Source: Novosphingobium malaysiense (GTDB lineage: Bacteria; Pseudomonadota; Alphaproteobacteria; Sphingomonadales; Sphingomonadaceae). From it: a DNA stretch of 64,000 nucleotides. The notes below the pieces were generated by a model. The model was not told the DNA's origin. It saw only the letters and a program-made list of their open reading frames with translations, and ran no database searches. This document shows positions 1 through 9,193 of this stretch, one piece after another (position 1 is the stretch's first letter; each line of letters starts with the position of its first letter). Where the stretch lies: the NCBI RefSeq assembly GCF_000802225.1, contig NZ_JTDI01000011.1, positions 1-64,000 on the forward strand. Reading direction: 5' to 3'. A program made the translations under genes and the position numbers.

Positions 1-195
1 CTCAGGAGTTGGGGCCTCCGGCAAACCCGGCGCGGTTCAAAAGCTGCCGACATCGTTCAGCGCATCAAATGTGAAACAGTTCCCTTGCAGCGCCGATCAA
101 TCGACCGTCCAAACGTACGACCGTTTCCCATGGATTTAACCGGAAACCAGAATTTTCGGACAGGCCGTCAAAGCGAACGGCGGGTTAGTTTGGTT

Positions 196-354
196 CTACA
201 CCACGAATACGGCCAGCCCGAACATTCCAATCCCCGCAAGGCCCACGACAGTCCTCCAACTGGTGTTGATATTGTCTTGGAGCACGCTGGTGCAGGCCGT
301 GGCTATTCCGAGCGTGCCAAGAACAGCCACCAAAATCTCATGTGCAAGCAGCAT
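196..354 (-). CDS. Small two-segment membrane protein (52 aa)
   Basis: A 52-codon frame on the minus strand runs from an ATG at 354 to a TAG at 196-198. The product starts MLLAHEILVAVLGTLGIATA and ends GLAGIGMFGLAVFVV, so two hydrophobic stretches (about residues 7-21 and 36-52) are joined by a short polar linker containing Trp and Arg. This pattern suits a tiny inner-membrane hairpin protein. No family is recognised, and the upstream ribosome-binding site is weak (a G-rich run about 7 bases before ATG). The gene is isolated. The call rests on the hydrophobic periodicity and clean codon use only. Confidence 0.4.
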   Translation of the reverse strand: MLLAHEILVAVLGTLGIATACTSVLQDNINTSWRTVVGLAGIGMFGLAVFVV

Positions 355-603
355 TACGACCCCCGCTCACCGTTCCATACGAGTACTTTAGAATTTGTAA
401 GGCTGCAACTATTCCTCATACTTTACATTTTCTATTACCCGTAAACTTTTGCGTAGGATTGCTCAACCTGTGCCGAATGTTCAAAAGTGTTCACTTGCCC
501 ATTAGTAGCCGTTTTTTATTGCGAACGATTCGCGAACTAGTGTTCTCGACTCGACTCTCCAATTTTCCGCCCCATAGTGGGTCGCGGAGAGAGGAGCCAT
601 TCG
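355..603. other. Intergenic stretch, probable promoter region of the 604 gene
   Basis: No coding frame with plausible composition was seen. The stretch is less GC-rich than the surrounding genes (runs such as tttttatt near 515), which fits a promoter region for the gene starting at 604. No specific operator was identified. Confidence 0.35.
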
Positions 604-846
604 ATGGAGAACCTGATCAGTTACAAATTAAAGTTCGAGGATGATGGCGTGGGCGTCGCAAAGACATTGGAGTTTCGAGCTCCCGATGCCGCAGAAGCGC
701 TCATCATCGCCCGAAGCGAAGCGGCAGATCGAAACGTAGAACTTTGGCAGTCGGACCGACGCCTCTGCCAACTCAGAAGAACCCGGCAGGAGGTGTGGAC
801 CATCACGCCCTGCTCGGTTTCCAGCATTACGGGTGTGCCAGCTTAG
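604..846 (+). CDS. Hypothetical small protein (80 aa)
   Basis: The ATG at 604 is preceded by a good ribosome-binding site (GAGAGGAG ending about 8 bases upstream), which decides this start over the longer upstream frame. The protein begins MENLISYKLKFEDDGVGVAK and carries an alanine-rich helix (APDAAEALIIARSEAADR) followed by a W-x-S-D-R strand. No Cys or His cluster, signal peptide or membrane segment is visible. It looks like a small soluble alpha/beta protein of unknown function. No operon partner is present. Confidence 0.55.
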   Translation: MENLISYKLKFEDDGVGVAKTLEFRAPDAAEALIIARSEAADRNVELWQSDRRLCQLRRTRQEVWTITPCSVSSITGVPA

Positions 847-1123
847 GGGCCAGACGTTCACTTCCTGAGGCTTTAGCTGACCACCGCAATTTGGCCATTA
901 CTTGGACCCGTTAGTCTGCTTCCCCTTGCAGGCTGGACGACCAAGGGTAGCTGCTGACATGCCCTTGGCGGACCCGTCGTGAGTACACATCATCATACCA
1001 GTGCATCCACGGCGGGTTCGGTGCATTAAGCACCAGTGAGCATCGGCTCTGCCCGCCACCGGCGGCCCAAAACGATCTATCGTGACGACCCGACCGAGCC
1101 ATGGGTTCGATTGAACAATGGAA

Positions 1124-1153
1124 GAAGGGGCAGGACTGAAACCCTGCCCCTTC
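1124..1153. repeat. Perfect 11-bp inverted repeat (hairpin)
   Basis: Arms GAAGGGGCAGG (1124-1134) and CCTGCCCCTTC (1143-1153) are exact complements around an 8-base loop. There is no T-tract on either side, so it is not a typical intrinsic terminator. It lies 7 bases before a 13-bp tandem repeat. Confidence 0.7.
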
Positions 1154-1160
1154 CCTACAA

Positions 1161-1186
1161 CGCACTGACCTAGCGCACTGACCTAG
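1161..1186. repeat. Tandem duplication of a 13-bp unit
   Basis: The unit CGCACTGACCTAG occurs twice head to tail at 1161-1173 and 1174-1186 with no mismatch. It lies just downstream of the 1124-1153 hairpin in a non-coding stretch. Its role is unknown. Confidence 0.8.
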
Positions 1187-1681
1187 TGCCACATGCGCTG
1201 CACACCCCTTCGCGGAAAGGAGCGGCGCTTTTTTAGCGCATACCTGGCCCTGGACAACCTCATTTAGTCGCCCTCGCTTCGGAGTATACAGACATGACAG
1301 GGTCGCGTGCGCGGGGTTTTGTTACCGCGATGACGCTGCTCTGCAACTTCGGCCGACCTAAGCCCTGGGTCCAGTCAATTGTGCGCGGCAAGGGGAACGG
1401 TTACGTCGCGCTTTTGTGAAGCCTGTGGCGCGCCATCAGTGAGAGCCCAAAGCAGACCATGGCGGGCCATTAATCCCGCAGATATCCACTCGGGAAAACT
1501 CACCGCAGCACCCGCCGGAAGGGTAGCATTACCCTCCGGTTGCCTCACCGCTAACCCCGACTTCGCCGGCCTTCAGCCAAGCGAAGCGACTGCCAACAGT
1601 GATCGAACGTTCAGCGCAAAAGCGGCATTTCAACCATTTAATCAGAAACCAACCTTTCCGGAGCCGACGGCATAGCTGCCA

Positions 1682-2143
1682 CTATCCCTCAACATACTTG
1701 GCAAGGTTGGCGAGAGGGGATGCCATGCCAACCTCGTGATCCACCTCGTTAATGCCGTCAGGAGGGTTGTTCGCACAGATTGTGACGTCCGTTACACCTC
1801 CTGCCGATGTAAGCGTCCACGTCATCATCATAGCACTTGCAACGGAGGAGTCCTGAGATTCGAATTCAAAGCGTTGCCGTACCATAACGTTTGGAATCAG
1901 GGCCAGAAACTCGCCCATTACGGAGTCGGTCGTCAGTGACGATTTTCGCGTCCCCTTTGCTCCGGGTGTTTCGAAGATCAGCGTCATTCGAAATGCTCCA
2001 CCCGCCCACGGTTCCAACGCCTCCACCAATCGCCGGGCGCCCTCCGGTGGAAGCCATTCCTGAACTGCGGCAGGGTTTGTAAGAGCGCGATAGATTCGGT
2101 CTGCGGGCGCAAACATCCAGCGCGATGCTCGATCTATCCTCAT
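1682..2143 (-). CDS. SRPBCC / AHSA1-like domain protein
   Basis: A 153-aa protein starting MRIDRASRWMFAPADRIYRA, with the pattern of the AHSA1 branch of the SRPBCC (START-like) fold: an opening strand, the ALTNPAAVQEWLPP helix-turn typical of the family, GGAFRMTLIF, a central VMGEFLALIPNVMVRQRFEF strand pair and the closing C-terminal helix (VGMASPLANLAKYVEG). The length matches the family (about 140-160 aa). Such proteins bind hydrophobic ligands in a deep cavity, but the ligand cannot be deduced. The internal ATG at 2143 is preferred because the upstream extension lacks domain homology. It stands alone. Confidence 0.75.
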   Translation of the reverse strand: MRIDRASRWMFAPADRIYRALTNPAAVQEWLPPEGARRLVEALEPWAGGAFRMTLIFETPGAKGTRKSSLTTDSVMGEFLALIPNVMVRQRFEFESQDSSVASAMMMTWTLTSAGGVTDVTICANNPPDGINEVDHEVGMASPLANLAKYVEG

Positions 2144-2814
2144 GGATCGTTTCTGCGCCAGTAGCCTCTTCGGTTCAATGGCGGCGCGCCCTGACTTTGC
2201 CGACCTTGAACACGCCCGGTCGTTGACCAAAAATCAGCCATTCGTTACCGGGTCCAACCGCATGAACGTATGACCGTATTGAGAAGCCGATTTGAGGCTC
2301 CCAACGGCGGCATTGCCGGCTGCAGCGATCGACGGAACGAAGCGCGTGGAATGGCCGGTATTGGCTAAAGCCGACGTACCGCCACTGCCTCGGCACGGCG
2401 AGAGTTGGTCGGATCCGGAATCTGCCCCGCAACATCAAAATGCCTGTTCAGCCATATCGCGCCTCCGCAGCCAACGTTTCGGATCAGCCCCCTCGCCTCA
2501 CATGAATCTTTGAAAAATTTGGGCTTGTCTCGATTCCGTCATCAGTCCATTCTGCAAATGTTCCCGTAAACAGAACGGGAATGGGGCGTGGAAACCCCTT
2601 CACCTTGCTCGGCACTCAGCTTTTTGAGGCCGGGTGGCATGCGCGCATGTCCAGCCGGCTTGCCGGTAAAGGCGCATGCGCCTGTGGTGAACAGGTTTCC
2701 AACATCCGGCTTTGGCCGTCGCCCCGAGTGGACATAGGCGCGACGCATGGACCAGAGCTGCAGACGGCAAGAGTTTAAGAACGCAAATGCCAGCCTCGCC
2801 GGGGCCGCGAACTG
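2144..2814. other. Intergenic region upstream of the lasso-locus sigma factor
   Basis: No convincing gene was seen. The stretch contains several short palindromes: TTCCCGT/ACGGGAA around a 7-base loop (2561-2581) and GGCGCATGCGCC (2671-2682). It probably carries the promoter of the sigma/FecR/receptor/isopeptidase operon starting at 2815. No confident -35/-10 pair was assigned. Confidence 0.4.
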
Positions 2815-3375
2815 ATGCGCGCCGGGGGCAACCAGGAAGGTTCCATCCGGCTGCCCCGGCCCGACGAGGCATGGAGTGACTCTTCCGCGTTCGATGACAT
2901 CTATCGCAGCGAGGCCCCTGCCCTCGTGCGTTTCCTTCGCTCGAAGCTCAAATCCCAGTGCGATGCCGAGGACCTGGCTCACGAGGCCCTCGTTCGTTTC
3001 CTTCGCGCCGCCGACCAAACGCAAATCCAGACCCCGCAGGCTTACCTGCGACGCATAGCCACCAATCTCCTGATTGACCGGGCCGAACGCGGGGCGACCA
3101 AAATCACCGACCGATCTGTGGAACTGGCCGATGCCAGGGATCTCACTGCCCCTGACGACCAGCATCGCGACCTGGTCGGACGGGAGGAACTGGACCATTT
3201 CAACGAGGTATTACGCAAACTGAAGCCGCGAACGCTCAAGATTTTCCTGCTCAGCCGCGTCGAGGGGTACACCTACAAGCAGATCGCCCGTAAGCTCGGC
3301 ATGACGGTATGGGGCGTCAAATGGCATATGCTTAGAGCAATCGAACATGTTGACCGGCATCGGGGCGAGCGATGA
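2815..3375 (+). CDS. ECF RNA polymerase sigma factor, FecI-like
   Basis: A 186-aa ECF sigma factor. Region 2 spans about residues 25-95 (FDDIYRSEAPALVRFLRSKL, then DAEDLAHEALVRFL and the TPQAYLRRIATNLLIDRAER recognition stretch). Region 4 spans about 125-180 (LRKLKPRTLKIFLLSRVEGY, then TYKQIARKLGMTVWGVKWHM, a helix-turn-helix). Region 3 is absent, as in ECF factors. Its stop overlaps the ATG of the FecR-type gene by 4 bases, so the two are translationally coupled. By family knowledge it would be held inactive by FecR and released when the STN-domain receptor downstream binds its ligand. Targets are inferred to be this receptor/isopeptidase operon. The start is uncertain because no strong ribosome-binding site precedes 2815. 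Confidence 0.9.
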   Translation: MRAGGNQEGSIRLPRPDEAWSDSSAFDDIYRSEAPALVRFLRSKLKSQCDAEDLAHEALVRFLRAADQTQIQTPQAYLRRIATNLLIDRAERGATKITDRSVELADARDLTAPDDQHRDLVGREELDHFNEVLRKLKPRTLKIFLLSRVEGYTYKQIARKLGMTVWGVKWHMLRAIEHVDRHRGER

Positions 3376-4391
3376 GCATCGCCTCCTGGTTCTCTCGCAC
3401 GCGCAGGATCGAGCGGCAGGCGTCGCGCTGGGTCATGCTCATGATCGACGACCCACACCGGTATGGACCGCGGGTGAAGCGATGGATGGAGCGCAGCCCG
3501 GAGCACCGCGCCACCTATAGCCGGATGGTCGCGGGCCTGGGACGCGCCGGAACTGCGGCCAGGATGCTTCCAGAACTGCAGGACGCAGTCGCACCCAAAC
3601 AGGCTCCGGCCATCTGGCATCCTGGAACGCCTTTGGCCTTGGCCGCCCTGGCCCTTCTCGCTGCCGCAGGCATGGCGGTCTTTCTACAGTTAAAGGCCGC
3701 AAAACCGTATCCCGAACCGACGGACGTGGAAAGTATCTCCTACTCCGCGCCTGGCCAGAAAACGGTCGAACTTGCCGACGGGTCGCATGTCATCCTGTTT
3801 GGTTCGACGAGGCTCGTTACCCATTTCAGCGCGAAGGAACGGCGCATCGATCTGCTGGCCGGTCGAGCCCGGTTCGACGTCAAGCACGACGCCTCACGCC
3901 CCTTCGTTGTCATGGCGCAGGGTGGCAGCGTCACGGCACTGGGTACCGTGTTCGAGGTTGAGGTGGGGCAACAGGTAGCGGTTCACTTGCTCCGCGGTCG
4001 TATTCGTGTGGTCATGCCCAAGGCGGCTCCGGATCGCAGCCCGCGCAATGTCATACTGACGCCGGGGCAAAACGTCTCTTACGCGCCGGACATCCGAGCC
4101 GATGCCAGCATCCGGCATGATGCGCGTGTTGCATCGTCTGCGGACGCCACCGACCAGCAAATGGATAGCCAAACCTTCGACGACGTACCGGTCTCCACGA
4201 TCATCGCCGCCGTGAACCGACAATCCGCAGTGCAAATCGAACTGGCCGATCCCGCCATCGGTCAGGAAAAAATCTTCGCCCAGATAAATTTTTTGAGTGC
4301 AGATTCCGTGGCCCGCAAACTGGCGCAAATCCTCGACCTTTCGATAGATCGCAGCCGCCCCGGACGGCTTCGTCTGATCAAAGCCAACTAA
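3372..4391 (+). CDS. FecR-type anti-sigma factor / signal transducer
   Basis: A 339-aa inner-membrane regulator. The N-terminal cytosolic part (about 10-60, RQASRWVMLMIDDPHRYGPR and ERSPEHRATYSRM) is the sigma-binding domain typical of FecR proteins. One membrane helix follows (about 78-100, LALAALALLAAAGMAVFLQL). The periplasmic FecR domain comes next, with YSAPGQKTVELADGSHVILF, GRARFDVKHDASRPFVV and AQGGSVTALGTVFEVEV. A C-terminal STN-like stretch (FDDVPVSTIIAAVNRQSAVQ to the end) would contact the receptor's signalling domain. It overlaps the sigma gene by 4 bases and lies 75 bases before the receptor, the standard sigma/anti-sigma/receptor order. Confidence 0.92.
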   Translation: MSIASWFSRTRRIERQASRWVMLMIDDPHRYGPRVKRWMERSPEHRATYSRMVAGLGRAGTAARMLPELQDAVAPKQAPAIWHPGTPLALAALALLAAAGMAVFLQLKAAKPYPEPTDVESISYSAPGQKTVELADGSHVILFGSTRLVTHFSAKERRIDLLAGRARFDVKHDASRPFVVMAQGGSVTALGTVFEVEVGQQVAVHLLRGRIRVVMPKAAPDRSPRNVILTPGQNVSYAPDIRADASIRHDARVASSADATDQQMDSQTFDDVPVSTIIAAVNRQSAVQIELADPAIGQEKIFAQINFLSADSVARKLAQILDLSIDRSRPGRLRLIKAN

Positions 4392-4466
4392 CCACTTTTC
4401 GCGCCTCCCGGTCTCCCCCCGTTGAAGCCGCCCTTTTGGAAGCGGCGGATCAACAGGGGGTTAGAC

Positions 4467-7031
4467 ATGAGAGCAAATCACGCAGTTCTTCTGGCCGGTG
4501 CGGCCCTTCTCGCACTGGCGACCACGGAAGCAGCCTGCGCACAGGATAGGGGCGCGCAAACCTACGACATCGCCGAACAGGACCTCAAATACGCCCTTGG
4601 CGCCGTAGCGCGCCAGGCCGGCCTCGAACTGGTCGTGCGCAGCGAAGCGATCCAGGGGAAGCGGGCCATTGCCCTCCACGGAAACTACACCCCGCGCGAG
4701 GCGATCGAGAAACTCCTGCGCGGCAGCGGCCTTCGCGCGGAAATCCGCGACGGCACGATTTTCGTGAGCGAGATTGCCGCTTCAGGCCCGACCGGCATCA
4801 GCTCCGCCGAGACAACTTCAGAAATCCTCGTCACGGGATCGCGCGTGCGCGGCGCGCCAGTCGCATCGCCCACCATCAGCATCACCCACGCTGACATGGT
4901 CAATGCGGGCCAAACCCGCATGGCCGATGTGGTGCGCGATATCCCGCAGAATTTCGGGGGCGGAACCAATCCGGGAATCGGTTTTGCTGTCCCCGAATCG
5001 AAGGGCAACAGCCTGGGCAGCGCCTCCTCGATCAACCTACGCGGTCTGGGTTCGGACGCCACGCTGACGCTGCTCAACGGCCACCGGCTGACCTACAATG
5101 CGGCCGATCAGGGCATCGACATCTCCGCCATTCCGCTCGCGGCTGTGGAGCGTATCGAGATCGTGGCCGATGGCGCTTCGGCGCTCTACGGCTCGGATGC
5201 GGTTGGCGGCGTTGCCAATATTATCCTCAAGTCCGATTACGATGGCGTCGGGATCAGCGCGCGCATTGCAGGATCGACCGAGGGCGGCGGCTTCCAGCAG
5301 CAATACGGCGCGACGGCAGGACAGGTCTGGAATTCGGGCGGGGTGATCGTCGCCTACGAATTCGAACGCGACAATGCGCTCATGGGGAGACACCGGGACT
5401 ACACCAAGGACCGCCCCGCCCTCACCCTGTTCCCGTCCATCAAGCGCCACAACGTCCTTGTGAGCGCGCACCAGGAACTGACGAGTTCGCTGACCTTCTC
5501 GGTCGATGCCCTCTACAACCGGCGTCGAACCGAGCGCAGCTACGCCTCGACGACTGATCCTGATTTTCAGGTGGCAGGCAACTACCGGCGGGACAAGTCG
5601 AGCGCCTATGCCATCGCGCCCGAACTGGCCCTCGACCTTGGCGCCACGCGCCTCACGCTTTCCGGCATGTATGGCGTCGACAGGACGCACTACCTCGCCA
5701 ATGTCTACCGCGGCGGCGGCCTTATCTTCCAGTCGGCAGGGTGCTACTGCAATAAGGCCCAGGCAATCGAGCTATCGGGCGAGACACGGCTGTTTGCTCT
5801 TGGCGGCGGGGATGCCCGGATCGCCTTTGGCGCGGGATACCGCAACAACGACCTTCACGGGTTCCGCACCCTCGGCGCGGCACAGGACATCCGGGCCTCG
5901 CAGGACAGCTACTACGGCTTTGCCGAGTTGAACCTGCCGCTTGTCGGCCCGCAAGACGAACTGTCGTTCCTCCACCGCCTCAATGTAAGCGCGGCCGTGC
6001 GCTACGAGGACTATCCGGGCATCGACCGGATCGCGACACCCAAGCTCGGCCTGATCCTGGCTCCCACTCAGGACTTCGAGATCAAGGCCTCGTGGGGCAA
6101 ATCCTTCAAGGCTCCCACGCTCTACCAGGGCTACAGCGACAAGGTCGCGGTGGTCGATGCCGCAGTCTACTATGGCGGGGGCAGCTACCCCTCGTCGGCC
6201 CAGGTGCTGGAAGTTACCGGTGGCAACCCGAACCTGAAGCCGGAACGGGCATCGACCTGGACGGTGACATTCGCGGCGCATCCGGTCGCAGTGCCCAATC
6301 TCCGCTTCGAGATCAGCTATTTCAATGTGCACTACCGTGACAGGGTACTGCAACCAGTCACCTATCTCTCGCAGGCATTGAGCAACGCCGTCTACGCGGA
6401 CCAGGTATCCTTCGACCCTTCGGTTGCCGACCAGCAGGCCACGCTCGCCGATGCCCTGTTCTACGACTATTCTCCGGCGGGCTACGATCCTGCCGCGGTC
6501 GTCGCCATCGTCACCAACAACTATCAGAACATCGCACGCCAGGTCGTCCAGGGCGTCGATGGATCGCTGCGCTACCAGGCCGATGTCGGCGCGGCGGGCC
6601 GCCTGCTGTTCAACGCCTCGGCCTCGTATCTGGAAAGCCGGCAGCAATCGAGCCCGCTGCAGCCCAGCGCCGCCCTTGCCGGCAACATCTTCAATCCGCC
6701 CCATCTTCGCGGACGTTTCGGCGTCACCTGGGAGAACGGGCCCTTCACCGCTGCCCTCAATGGAAACTACATCGGCCCGGTCAAGGACATCCGTACTGCG
6801 CCCTCGGTTCGCATCGGCTCGATGACCACGTTCGATATCAACCTGCGCTACGAGTGGGGGCCGGGCAACGAAACCCTGAGCGGGCTCAGCATCGGGCTGC
6901 TCGTCCAGAATGCGCTCAATACCCGACCCGATCTGATCGACTCGCCCCGGCTTTATCAGGCCCCCTACGATTCGACGAACTACTCGCCGTTCGGGCGGGT
7001 GCTGGCCTTGAGCCTTGCCAAGAAATGGTAG
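4467..7031 (+). CDS. TonB-dependent receptor with N-terminal STN signalling domain (putative lasso-peptide receptor)
   Basis: An 854-aa outer-membrane transducer. The ATG at 4467 follows AGGGGG at 6-base spacing and gives a clean signal peptide (LLALATTEAACAQ). An STN (secretin/TonB short N-terminal) domain covers about residues 30-105 (YDIAEQDLKYALGAVARQAG to DGTIFVSE). A TonB box-like EILVTGSRVRG and a plug with GLGSDATLTLLNGHR and DGASALYGSDAVGGVANIIL follow, then a 22-strand-type barrel ending in aromatic YGRVLALSLAKKW-like residues (SPFGRVLALSLAKKW). The STN domain ties it to the adjacent FecR/sigma pair. It overlaps the isopeptidase start by 7 bases, so substrate recognition and cleavage are coupled. 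Import of the lasso peptide is inferred from locus architecture. Confidence 0.92.
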   Translation: MRANHAVLLAGAALLALATTEAACAQDRGAQTYDIAEQDLKYALGAVARQAGLELVVRSEAIQGKRAIALHGNYTPREAIEKLLRGSGLRAEIRDGTIFVSEIAASGPTGISSAETTSEILVTGSRVRGAPVASPTISITHADMVNAGQTRMADVVRDIPQNFGGGTNPGIGFAVPESKGNSLGSASSINLRGLGSDATLTLLNGHRLTYNAADQGIDISAIPLAAVERIEIVADGASALYGSDAVGGVANIILKSDYDGVGISARIAGSTEGGGFQQQYGATAGQVWNSGGVIVAYEFERDNALMGRHRDYTKDRPALTLFPSIKRHNVLVSAHQELTSSLTFSVDALYNRRRTERSYASTTDPDFQVAGNYRRDKSSAYAIAPELALDLGATRLTLSGMYGVDRTHYLANVYRGGGLIFQSAGCYCNKAQAIELSGETRLFALGGGDARIAFGAGYRNNDLHGFRTLGAAQDIRASQDSYYGFAELNLPLVGPQDELSFLHRLNVSAAVRYEDYPGIDRIATPKLGLILAPTQDFEIKASWGKSFKAPTLYQGYSDKVAVVDAAVYYGGGSYPSSAQVLEVTGGNPNLKPERASTWTVTFAAHPVAVPNLRFEISYFNVHYRDRVLQPVTYLSQALSNAVYADQVSFDPSVADQQATLADALFYDYSPAGYDPAAVVAIVTNNYQNIARQVVQGVDGSLRYQADVGAAGRLLFNASASYLESRQQSSPLQPSAALAGNIFNPPHLRGRFGVTWENGPFTAALNGNYIGPVKDIRTAPSVRIGSMTTFDINLRYEWGPGNETLSGLSIGLLVQNALNTRPDLIDSPRLYQAPYDSTNYSPFGRVLALSLAKKW

Positions 7032-9187
7032 CGAACGCCTCCTGCCCGAAGCCGGCGGCCTTGTCCCTTGCCGCCGCTTTCCTCGCGTTCACTGCCACCC
7101 CGGGCGCCGCGCAGGCCGGCGTCCGGGGAACCCGGGATCCTTGCGCGGGCGTGCTGGCAAGCCCGTTCGCCTCGCCTTCCCAACGGACCGTCTCTGCCGG
7201 GGATCTCGTGAGGCTCAGAGACATTGGCTTCTACACCGGCTTTGCTCGCAAGAGCCCCCTCGGTGTCGCACCGGACGGGCGCAGGATCGGCTACGTGATC
7301 ACACGGGCCGATCCTGAGAGCAACGCCTGGTGTCAGGCCCTCGTTGTCCAGGATTTAGGTGCGCCTGAACCGCGGGTCGTGGACACCGGCGGCACGTATA
7401 TTCCCGTCATCCGCTATATTCGCGGCAACCGCACAAACACAGGCGCACCCGATGTGATCCGCCCGGCCTGGTCGCCCGATGGCAAATGGATCGCCTACCG
7501 CAAGCGCGTGGACGGCATCACGCAAGTGTGGCGTGTGTGCGCCGATGGCAGCGAAAGTCACCAGGTGACCCACTCGCATGTCGATGTCGCCGACACCGGG
7601 TGGTCCCCTGACGGCAAGAGCGTGCTCTTCACCCGTGAGACCGGCGTGCTGGAAGCCGACGAGGCCATAAAACAGGAGGGCCTTGGCGGGTATCACTTCG
7701 ACGCTCGAACAACGCCCTTCTCGGGGATGGAACCGGCTGTTTCCGGACCACGACCGCTCGAATACCTCGCGGTCGATCTCACGACCGGCAAGGTCCGCCC
7801 TGCCACCGAAAACGAGAGGCACATTCTGGGAGAGCCAACTTTCGAGGGCCTTCCGGCCGGTTCCTCGAATGTCACGCAAAGCCGCGACGGCACCCTTATC
7901 TGGACCACCGCCAGCGACCCGAAACTCTTGATGAGTCCCCGGACCATCTGGCTCAAAAATTCTGGCGGGCCGGCTGTCGCATGCACCGCGCCCGCCTGCC
8001 GCGACATGAAGCGCGATGTCGAAGCGCTGTTCTGGGACGGCACCGCCGTGCTTTTCCTGAAGCGGGAAGGTTGGGCGGACGCCAGGACCGTACTCTACCG
8101 ATGGGCGCCCGGAGCCGCCGCGCGCCGCCTTCTCGAAACCGAGGATATCCTGATGGGCTGTACGCTCACGGGAAAACACCTGCTGTGCGCCCGCGAAGGC
8201 ACGCGCCAGCCCCGCCGGATCGTCAGCATCGACACCCGCACGGGAAAGGAGACGGTGATCTACGACCCGAACCCGGTCTTCCAGCACTTGAGGCTCGGGC
8301 GGACCAAGCGCCTCTACTGGCGTAATCGTTATGGTTTGCCGGCGTTCGGGGATCTCGTGCTGCCGCCGGGCTATGCCGGCAATAAGCCGCTTCCCCTCAT
8401 CGTCGTCCAATACATCACCCGGGGTTTCCTGCGAGGCGGCACGGGCGATGAATATCCGATCTGGCTATTCGCCGCCCATGGCTTTGCGGTGCTGAGCGTG
8501 CAGACCCCGCCGATGTTCCACGAAAGCCTGCCTGCCGGCACGGCGCGAACCTGGCAGGAGGCCGAAGCCGCCGACACCAAGGGTTGGCGCGAGAGGTGGA
8601 GCACCCTTACCTCGGTGCTGGCGGGAATTGCCGCGGCGAAAAAGGAAGTGCCCATCGATCCTGCGCGCATTGGCATTACCGGCCTTAGCGATGGGGCAAC
8701 CACGGTGCAGTTCGCGCTGGTCAACGCGCCCAATACGTTCGCAGCCGCGGCCGTATCATCGTGTTGCATGGGGCCGGTGTCCATGCGCGTGACCGGTGGG
8801 CCGGCCTTCTATGCGCAGCTGCGCGGCGCAGGCTATCCCTCGCTGGCGAAGGACGATCCGGCCTTCTGGAAGGCGCTGTCGCTGGCCGAGAATGCCGGGC
8901 GGATCAGGGTCCCACTGCTCATGCAGCTCGCCGATCACGAAGCCCTGCTGGGGCTCGATGCCTACACGCTCCTGCACGATCACGGCGCTCCAGTGGACCT
9001 CTTCGTGTTTCCGGGAGAATATCACACCAAGGCACAGCCCGCCCATCGCCTCGCCATCTACGAGCGCAACCTGGCCTGGTTCGATTTCTGGCTGGGCGAA
9101 CTTGGCGGACCGGACGTACCGCAATCGGATGATGTGCGGCGCTGGCGCGAAATGCGGGAAAGCCTGGCAACAACCCACACGCCCTGA
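7025..9187 (+). CDS. Lasso peptide isopeptidase, S9 prolyl-oligopeptidase family (AtxE-like)
   Basis: A 720-aa secreted or periplasmic serine hydrolase. A signal peptide (about 1-30, AALSLAAAFLAFTATPGAAQ) precedes a beta-propeller with repeated WSPDGKW-type blades (RPAWSPDGKWIAYRK, TGWSPDGKSVLFTR). The C-terminal S9 catalytic domain has nucleophile Ser555 in GLSDG, Asp637 in LADHE and His667 in GEYHTK, the expected order and spacing. Sphingomonad and caulobacter lasso clusters carry such an enzyme, which opens the macrolactam ring of the cognate threaded peptide. The ATG at 7025 overlaps the receptor's stop, so they form one operon. The gene ends 6 bases from the convergent cyclase gene. A general dipeptidyl peptidase is an alternative, but the context argues strongly for the isopeptidase. 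Confidence 0.88.
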   Translation: MVANASCPKPAALSLAAAFLAFTATPGAAQAGVRGTRDPCAGVLASPFASPSQRTVSAGDLVRLRDIGFYTGFARKSPLGVAPDGRRIGYVITRADPESNAWCQALVVQDLGAPEPRVVDTGGTYIPVIRYIRGNRTNTGAPDVIRPAWSPDGKWIAYRKRVDGITQVWRVCADGSESHQVTHSHVDVADTGWSPDGKSVLFTRETGVLEADEAIKQEGLGGYHFDARTTPFSGMEPAVSGPRPLEYLAVDLTTGKVRPATENERHILGEPTFEGLPAGSSNVTQSRDGTLIWTTASDPKLLMSPRTIWLKNSGGPAVACTAPACRDMKRDVEALFWDGTAVLFLKREGWADARTVLYRWAPGAAARRLLETEDILMGCTLTGKHLLCAREGTRQPRRIVSIDTRTGKETVIYDPNPVFQHLRLGRTKRLYWRNRYGLPAFGDLVLPPGYAGNKPLPLIVVQYITRGFLRGGTGDEYPIWLFAAHGFAVLSVQTPPMFHESLPAGTARTWQEAEAADTKGWRERWSTLTSVLAGIAAAKKEVPIDPARIGITGLSDGATTVQFALVNAPNTFAAAAVSSCCMGPVSMRVTGGPAFYAQLRGAGYPSLAKDDPAFWKALSLAENAGRIRVPLLMQLADHEALLGLDAYTLLHDHGAPVDLFVFPGEYHTKAQPAHRLAIYERNLAWFDFWLGELGGPDVPQSDDVRRWREMRESLATTHTP

Positions 9188-9193
9188 TGGCCG

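Larger units (their letters stand above)
847..1681. other. Long stretch without a convincing gene
   Basis: Open frames here (for example 911-1192 minus and 1379-1675 plus) have poor composition, no ribosome-binding site and no recognisable domain, so none is called. The stretch holds a perfect 11-bp hairpin and a 13-bp tandem repeat, listed separately. It may contain gene remnants too decayed to recognise. Confidence 0.5.

Noticed and set aside
1379..1675. 98-aa plus-strand frame with C-E-A-C-G
   Set aside because: No ribosome-binding site, mixed composition and only one Cys pair, not enough for a zinc-ribbon call.
2671..2682. GGCGCATGCGCC palindrome as an operator for the sigma factor operon
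   Set aside because: Such GC palindromes are frequent by chance in this composition and no second copy or regulator supports it.
5772..6704. 310-aa minus-strand frame opposite the STN receptor
   Set aside because: Antisense frame with no recognisable domain; the receptor on the plus strand is full length and conserved.
6854..7024. N-terminal extension of the isopeptidase frame upstream of 7025
   Set aside because: It is the receptor gene read in another frame; the ATG at 7025 overlaps the receptor stop and starts a clean signal peptide.
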